NCBI RefSeq assembly: GCF_018736145.1
Contig: NZ_CP059997.1
Span: 3,533,501 to 3,597,500 of the forward strand
From: Amycolatopsis sp. CA-230715
Lineage (GTDB): Bacteria; Actinomycetota; Actinomycetes; Mycobacteriales; Pseudonocardiaceae
Length of the DNA stretch: 64,000 nt
Reading direction: 5' to 3'
The notes under the pieces were generated by a model. The model saw nothing but the letters and a program-made list of their open reading frames with translations, was not told where the DNA came from and ran no database searches. The position numbers and the translations under genes are program-made. Below are positions 59,225-64,000 of the stretch, in pieces (within the stretch, counting starts at the first letter, position 1; every line of letters begins with the position of its first letter).

Positions 59225-60753
59225 GAACGCCGCGCGCGCTTCGCCTTCCGCGGCGGCGGCAGCGCACCCTCGGCGCGCAGCCGGGCGGCGTGCTCGGCGA
59301 GCGCGTCCACCAGGTGCGGCACGTCCGCCTTCTCCGGCTGGACGTCCACCCGCAGGCCGAACTCCACCGCGGTCTCCGCGGTCTTCGGCCCGATGCACGC
59401 GACGAGCGTGCGGGTGTGCGGCTTGCCCGCGATGCCGACCAGGTTCCGCACGGTCGACGACGAGGTGAAGCACACCGCGTCGAACCCGCCGGTCTTGATC
59501 ATCTCGCGGGTCTCGGCCGGCGGCGGCGCGGCGCGCACGGTCCGGTAGGCCGTGACGTCGTCGATCTCCCAGCCGCGGTCGCGCAGCCCGGCGGACAGCG
59601 TCTCGGTGGCGATGTCGGCACGCGGCAGGAGCACGCGGTCGACCGGGTCGAGCACGTCGTCGTACGGCGGGAAGTCCGCGAGCAGGCCCTCGCTCGACTG
59701 CTCGCCCGAGGGCACCAGCTCCGGGATGATGCCGAACGAGCGCACCTTCGCCGCGGTCGACTCGCCGACGCAGGCGATCTTCACGCCCGAGAACGCGCGC
59801 GCGTCGAGGCCGAACTCCTCGAACTTCTCCCACACCGCGCGCACCGCGTTCGTCGAGGTGAACACGATCCACTGGTAGCGGCCGTCGACAAGGCCCTTCA
59901 CCGAGCGCTCCATCTGCGCCGGGCTGCGGGGCGGCTCCACCGAGATCGTCGGCACCTCGTGCGAGGTCGCGCCGTGCCCGCGCAGGCGCTCGGCCATCTC
60001 GCCCGCCTGCTCCTTGGTGCGCGGCACCAGCACCTTCCAGCCGTACAGCGCGCGCGACTCCCACCAGGACAGCTTCGAGCGCTGACCGGCGGCGGCGCCG
60101 ACGGTCACCACGAGCGGCCCGACCAGCTCGCCCGCGTCCTGCGCGAGCGAAGCCAGCGTGGTGTCCACGGTGCGCTGGGTGTTGATGGTGCCGTTCGAGG
60201 TCACCGCGACCGGGGTCTGCGGGGCGAGGCCGTGCTCGCCGAGTGCCGACGCGGCCTCCGCGAGGTGGCTCGACGTGGCGTGCAGCACGATCGTGCCGGG
60301 CGTCGCGGCGAGGCCGGCCCAGTCGACGTCACCGCGGACGTCGACCTCGGTGTGCGTGCCGCCGAGCGCGACACCCGCGTAGGCGGGCACCGCGGCACCG
60401 GGCGAGACGCCGGGGATGACGTCGAACACCGCGCTGGTGCGCGAAACCGCCTGCACCTCGGCGACGACGGCGGGCTGGGTCAGCGGGTCGCCCGCGACCA
60501 GGCGCAGCACGAGCCTGCCCGCCTTGGCCTCCGCGGTCAGGTCCTTCGCGACGTCGCCTGGCTCACCGACGGCGGGGCGCACTTCGGCCTCCGCGCCGGC
60601 GAAGGCCAGCACTCCGGCTGGCACGTCGGGATCGGTCACCACGACCTCGGCCTTGGCGAGCAGCTCCTGGGCACGGACGGTCAGCAGACCGGCGTCGCCA
60701 GGACCCGAGCCCACGAAGGCGACGCGCCCAGTGGTCTTTCGAGCGGGGGTCAT
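59221..60753 (-). CDS. hemD: fused uroporphyrinogen-III methylase-like / uroporphyrinogen-III synthase
   Basis: This encodes 510 residues from ATG 60753. The N-terminal half (to ~235) has the SUMT/CobA fold: VAFVGSGPGDAGLLTVRAQ and DVIPGVSPGAAVPAYAGV. The usual GGDPxxFGRGxEE motif is reduced to LVAGDPLTQPAVVAE, so methylase activity may be altered. The C-terminal half (from ~250) is HemD: LVPRTKEQAGEMAERLR, WIVFTSTNAVRAVW and FTSSSTVRNLVG. It closes the uroporphyrinogen ring for heme, siroheme and cobalamin. Such fusions are standard in actinobacteria. Confidence 0.9.
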   Translation of the reverse strand: MTPARKTTGRVAFVGSGPGDAGLLTVRAQELLAKAEVVVTDPDVPAGVLAFAGAEAEVRPAVGEPGDVAKDLTAEAKAGRLVLRLVAGDPLTQPAVVAEVQAVSRTSAVFDVIPGVSPGAAVPAYAGVALGGTHTEVDVRGDVDWAGLAATPGTIVLHATSSHLAEAASALGEHGLAPQTPVAVTSNGTINTQRTVDTTLASLAQDAGELVGPLVVTVGAAAGQRSKLSWWESRALYGWKVLVPRTKEQAGEMAERLRGHGATSHEVPTISVEPPRSPAQMERSVKGLVDGRYQWIVFTSTNAVRAVWEKFEEFGLDARAFSGVKIACVGESTAAKVRSFGIIPELVPSGEQSSEGLLADFPPYDDVLDPVDRVLLPRADIATETLSAGLRDRGWEIDDVTAYRTVRAAPPPAETREMIKTGGFDAVCFTSSSTVRNLVGIAGKPHTRTLVACIGPKTAETAVEFGLRVDVQPEKADVPHLVDALAEHAARLRAEGALPPPRKAKRARRS

Positions 60754-60844
60754 CGTTTCTCGTTTCTCCTCATCAATCGGCCGCTTCACTCGGCCTTCTC
60801 CACCGCTGCCTTCGATGCGGTTCAGCAGGTCTTTCTTCGTCAGT

Positions 60845-61804
60845 TCACTGTGCGTTGGGACCGGACAGGACGCCGGCGCCGAGGTCGAGCAGCTCCGCGG
60901 CGACCTCGCGGCCGAGCTTGCCGGCCTGGTCCTTTTCGGCGACGCCCGAAGCACGCAGCATCTCGACGGACTCGCCGGGATCACCGTCGAACCCGGCGGC
61001 GGCCACACCGCGCAGCGAGATGCGTTCGATCACCGCGCCGTCGGCGTCGAGGTCTTCCACCACTTCCGCGAGCGCGCCCACCGGCGCGCTGCAGCCCACT
61101 TCGAGGGTCGCCAGCATGGCGCGTTCCGCGGTGACCGCGAGCCGGGTCGTCTCGTCGTCCACCGTCGAGCGGAGCAGGTGCTCGACGTCGAAATCGTCGA
61201 CGCGGCATTCGATCGCGAGCGCGCCCTGCGCGGGCGCGGGCAGCATCTGGATCGGGTCGACGGTCTCGGTGATCGCGTCCGTGCGGCCGATCCGGTCGAG
61301 CCCCGCCTTCGCCAGCACGACCGCGTCGAACTCGCCGTCGGTGACCTTGCGCATCCTGGTGTCGATGTTGCCCCTGATCGCGACGACCTCGAGCCCGAGG
61401 CCCAGCGCGCGCAGCTGCGCCATGCGGCGGTGCGAGCCGGTGCCGACCCGCGAGCCGGGGGGCAGCTCGCCGAGCGTCAGCCCGTCCCTGGCGACCAGCG
61501 CGTCGCGCGGGTCCGCGCGCGGCGGGACCGCGGCGATCACGAGGCCGGGTTCCGGCGCGGTCGGCAGGTCCTTGTAGGAGTGCACGGCGACGTCGATCGT
61601 CTTCGCGGCGAGCGCCTCCCGCAGCGCGGAGGTGAACACGCCGACGCCGATCTGGGCGATCGGCGCGGACGACCGGTCGCCGGGGGTGCTCACTTCGACG
61701 ATCTCGACGGTCGCCCCGGCCTGTTCGAGCGCGGCCGCGATCGTGCCGGTCTGGGCGAGCGCGAGCTTGCTGGCCCGCGTGCCGATCCTGATGGTCCTAG
61801 ACAT
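60845..61804 (-). CDS. hemC: porphobilinogen deaminase (hydroxymethylbilane synthase)
   Basis: This encodes 319 residues from ATG 61804, inside the hemA 3' end (8-bp overlap); GTG 61813 is an alternative. It polymerises four porphobilinogens. IRIGTRASKLALAQT opens the fold, VHSYKDLPTAPE contains the active-site region, GTGSHRRMAQLRAL binds the acetate/propionate groups, and the dipyrromethane cofactor cysteine is C238 in LEVGCSAPVGAL. It is coupled to hemA, and hemD follows after 91 bp. Confidence 0.95.
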   Translation of the reverse strand: MSRTIRIGTRASKLALAQTGTIAAALEQAGATVEIVEVSTPGDRSSAPIAQIGVGVFTSALREALAAKTIDVAVHSYKDLPTAPEPGLVIAAVPPRADPRDALVARDGLTLGELPPGSRVGTGSHRRMAQLRALGLGLEVVAIRGNIDTRMRKVTDGEFDAVVLAKAGLDRIGRTDAITETVDPIQMLPAPAQGALAIECRVDDFDVEHLLRSTVDDETTRLAVTAERAMLATLEVGCSAPVGALAEVVEDLDADGAVIERISLRGVAAAGFDGDPGESVEMLRASGVAEKDQAGKLGREVAAELLDLGAGVLSGPNAQ

Positions 61805-63119
61805 GCTTTTCACCGTCTGCCTTGTTCGCCTTCGGGCTCGCGACCGCGGCAGGCGCCTGCGGGTCCAGCCCGAACAGTTCTCGCAACGCGTCCGCGTAGT
61901 CGGTGGTCCCCGCGTTCTCGGCCGCGAGCTGCTTCACCCGCACCGTCGGCGCGTGCAGCAGTTTGTCCACCACGCGGTGCACCGTCCTGCCGAGTTCCTC
62001 GCGCACCACGCCGTCCAGCTCGGGGAGCCGGTTGTCGAGCCGCAGGAGCTCCGCGTCGACGACCTCGGCCGCGCGCTTGCGCAACGCCGTGACCGTCGGG
62101 GTGACCTCGGCGCTGCGCTGCCCGGCCAGGTACGCCCTGACCTCGTCGAGCACGATCCCGGTCGCGCGCGCGGTCTGCTTCGCGGTGCTGACGCCCCCGG
62201 TCTCGTCCATCCGGCGGCGGACGGTCTCCAAGTCGACCAGCTCGACGTCCGCGACCGCGGTCACGCCGGGGTCCACGTCGCGCGGGAGCCCGAGGTCGCA
62301 GATCACCAGCGGGCGGCCGGCCCTCGGCAGCACGTGGTCGGAATTCAGTACCGATGCATGCGCACCGGTACAGCACAGCACCACGTCGGCTTCGGTGACC
62401 GCGGCCGTCAGATCCGCCATCGGCACCGCGGTCGCGGGCACGCCCTGTTCGGTCACCGACGCGGCGAGCCGCTCGGCGTTCGCGAAGGTGCGGTTCGCCA
62501 CCACGATCGACCCGATCTCGGCCTTGCGCAGCTGCGACGCGGTCAACGCGCCCATCGAGCCGGCGCCCACGATCAGGGCGCGCTTGCCCGAGACGTCCCC
62601 GGCCTCGGCGAGCGCCTGCGACACGACCGACGCGCCGAGCGCGTCGAGGCCGGTCTCGCTGTGCACCCGCTTGCCGACCCGCAAGGTGGACTGGATCAGC
62701 TCGTGCAGCGTGCGGCCGACGGTGCCCGCTTCGCGCGCGGTGGCGTAGGCGGCGCGCACCTGGCCGAGGATCTGGGTCTCGCCGACGACCATCGAGTCCA
62801 GCCCGGACGCGACCGAGTACAGGTGCTCGACGGCCGCACCGGCGTAGTGCACGTACATGCTGTCGTACAGCGCGGCAGGCTCGACCCCGGCCTGGCGGGC
62901 GAGCACGGCCGAAATATCGGCGAGGCCGCCGTGGAAGGCCTCGACCACCGCGTAGACCTCGATGCGGTTGCACGTGGAAACGAGCATGACCTCGCTCACG
63001 TGCTCCGCCTGCTGCAGTTCGTACAGCGCCTTCGGCACCTCGGCGGCCGGCACCGCGACCCGCTCGAGCGTCGCGAGGTCCGCGGTGCGGTGCGAAAGTC
63101 CCACAGCCAGCACGCTCAT
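61797..63119 (-). CDS. hemA: glutamyl-tRNA reductase
   Basis: This encodes 440 residues from ATG 63119. It reduces glutamyl-tRNA with NADPH in the first step of heme synthesis. The catalytic cysteine is C50 in STCNRIEVYAV; VGETQILGQVRAAY and the NADPH site VGAGSMGALTASQL are diagnostic, and a C-terminal dimerisation helix domain is present. It lies 28 bp after rex, so rex-hemA-hemC is one transcript, as in Streptomyces, putting heme supply under redox control. Confidence 0.95.
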   Translation of the reverse strand: MSVLAVGLSHRTADLATLERVAVPAAEVPKALYELQQAEHVSEVMLVSTCNRIEVYAVVEAFHGGLADISAVLARQAGVEPAALYDSMYVHYAGAAVEHLYSVASGLDSMVVGETQILGQVRAAYATAREAGTVGRTLHELIQSTLRVGKRVHSETGLDALGASVVSQALAEAGDVSGKRALIVGAGSMGALTASQLRKAEIGSIVVANRTFANAERLAASVTEQGVPATAVPMADLTAAVTEADVVLCCTGAHASVLNSDHVLPRAGRPLVICDLGLPRDVDPGVTAVADVELVDLETVRRRMDETGGVSTAKQTARATGIVLDEVRAYLAGQRSAEVTPTVTALRKRAAEVVDAELLRLDNRLPELDGVVREELGRTVHRVVDKLLHAPTVRVKQLAAENAGTTDYADALRELFGLDPQAPAAVASPKANKADGEKHV

Positions 63120-63147
63120 CGTGCGGACCCCCTCGTCGTGTCCGTGC

Positions 63148-64000
63148 TCACCGCACCACCATTCCGTTGCCGAGCCGGAGCCCATCGCTCCCGGACCCAT
63201 TGTCCCCCCGCCGGGCATCGTTCAGTTTTTCGTCCGCGCGCCGCGCCACGTGGAAGGACAGGATCTGCAGTTCGACCGCGAGATCCACCTTCCGCACCTC
63301 GATGTGCTCCGGCACCTGCAGCACCACCGGCGCGAAGTTCAGGATGCACTGGACACCACCCGCGACCAGCCGGTCGCACACCGACTGCGCGGCCGTCGGC
63401 GGCGTCGCGATGACCCCGATCGAGATCTCCCGCTCGGCGCACACCCTGGGGATGTCGTCGAGGTGGGACACCGGCAGCCCGCCGACCGGCACCCCGATCA
63501 GGTCGGGATCGACGTCGAAGAGCGCGTCGACGGGGAACCCCCGGCCGGGGAACCCGCCGTAGTTGGCCAACGCGTGGCCGAGGTTACCGATTCCGACCAC
63601 GGCCACCTTGTGCTTGCGGGTCAGCCCCAGCGTCCGCTCGATCTGCCCGACGAGCACCGCGACGTCGTAGCCGACCCCGCGGGTGCCGTAGGAACCGAGG
63701 TACGAAAGGTCTTTCCGCAGCTTCGCCGAGTTGACGCCGGCTGCGGTCGAAAGCTCCTCGCTGGAGACCGTGGTGCCGCCCTGCTCCTGCATCGCGGACA
63801 GCACCCGCAGGTAGACGGCGAGCCGCGCGACGGCGGCTTCCGGGATCGCCTTCGCCCGGACCGCGTCGCCCTCACCAGCGGGAACGGCGGGCATCTCGGC
63901 GGTGGGCGCGTTGTCGGCGTCCGGTCCCGCCAGGGGTTTGACCGCGGCTCGCGTGCGCTTGTGCGCGGCTTCGGCGCCGTTTCGCCGGCCTCGCTGTGCC
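63148..64000 (-). CDS. rex: redox-sensing transcriptional repressor Rex (5' end beyond window)
   Basis: The frame is open to the right edge. Numbering from the ATG at 63894, the winged helix is residues ~17-75 (SSEELSTAAGVNSAKLRKDL, SYLGSYGTRGVGYDV). The Rossmann domain has VVGIGNLGHALANYGG (GIGNLG at 101-106) and FDVDPDLIG for NAD(H). Upstream in-frame codons (basic, AAHKRTRAAVKPLAG) may form an N-terminal extension, so the true start is uncertain. Rex leaves DNA when NADH/NAD+ rises. Its predicted sites are in front of nuoA in this window. Confidence 0.93.
   Translation of the reverse strand, partial: AQRGRRNGAEAAHKRTRAAVKPLAGPDADNAPTAEMPAVPAGEGDAVRAKAIPEAAVARLAVYLRVLSAMQEQGGTTVSSEELSTAAGVNSAKLRKDLSYLGSYGTRGVGYDVAVLVGQIERTLGLTRKHKVAVVGIGNLGHALANYGGFPGRGFPVDALFDVDPDLIGVPVGGLPVSHLDDIPRVCAEREISIGVIATPPTAAQSVCDRLVAGGVQCILNFAPVVLQVPEHIEVRKVDLAVELQILSFHVARRADEKLNDARRGDNGSGSDGLRLGNGMVVR

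Noticed and set aside
57511..61134. A 1207-codon plus-strand frame across hemB, hemD and neighbours
   Set aside because: It is antisense to well-supported genes and has the same shadow composition; no motif or ribosome-binding site supports it.

Overview
The window is high-GC DNA from an actinomycete, most likely a member of the Pseudonocardiaceae close to Amycolatopsis. This is inferred from strong G/C codon bias, frequent GTG starts, a BldC-type regulator, an actinobacterial Rex redox sensor, and a men/hem/ccs gene order that matches the Rv0509-Rv0561c region of Mycobacterium tuberculosis. I see no rRNA, tRNA, CRISPR array, plasmid origin or prophage. It reads as chromosomal core with a few accessory insertions.

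Layout. Positions 1-2400 hold a DinB-type protein, a methyltransferase divergent from an XRE/cupin regulator, and a DUF6204 protein, separated by palindromic repeats. Positions 2528-18416 are a complete 14-gene nuoA-N operon (minus strand) for proton-pumping NADH:menaquinone oxidoreductase. Its upstream region (18417-19233) carries two near-ideal Rex operators. Positions 19234-21242 are menJ and menG. Positions 21306-26010 hold two MarR regulators with redox enzymes and two GT4 glycosyltransferases, the second resembling MgtA. Positions 26189-30866 hold an inositol-phosphatase-like enzyme, a zinc-ribbon protein, an excisionase-type HTH/PIN pair, a DUF3592 protein and a secreted M1 peptidase. 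Positions 30980-40202 carry menD, menB, a MenH-like hydrolase, menE and menA, interrupted by a patatin-like gene, an IS630-family element and a TetR/FAD-monooxygenase pair. Positions 40289-43543 hold a second XRE/cupin regulator, a Cds1-like enzyme, small membrane proteins, an AsnC regulator and bldC. Positions 43690-48663 are a MinD-like ATPase and the cytochrome c maturation genes ccsB, resB and ccdA. A FAD monooxygenase/TetR pair separates these from tlpA, a histidine phosphatase and hemL (50510-53015). Then come a MacAB-like ABC export operon, three small membrane proteins, hemB, hemD, hemC, hemA, and rex running off the right edge.

How the genes work together. Most of the window builds or senses the respiratory chain. 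Complex I oxidises NADH. Seven men-type genes make and finish menaquinone. HemA/L/B/C/D make uroporphyrinogen III for heme. CcdA/ResB/CcsB/TlpA attach heme to c-type cytochromes. Rex senses NADH/NAD+, and its predicted operators sit in front of nuoA in the same window.

The less ordinary content is: a family of 21-bp palindromes, mostly in pairs 9 bp apart, clustered around nuo and once inserted in frame into nuoG; an IS630 element inserted exactly in a TAG stop codon; a dispersed 15-bp palindrome TTGARCNNNGYTCAA; and matching operator-like palindromes in front of two paralogous XRE/cupin regulators.
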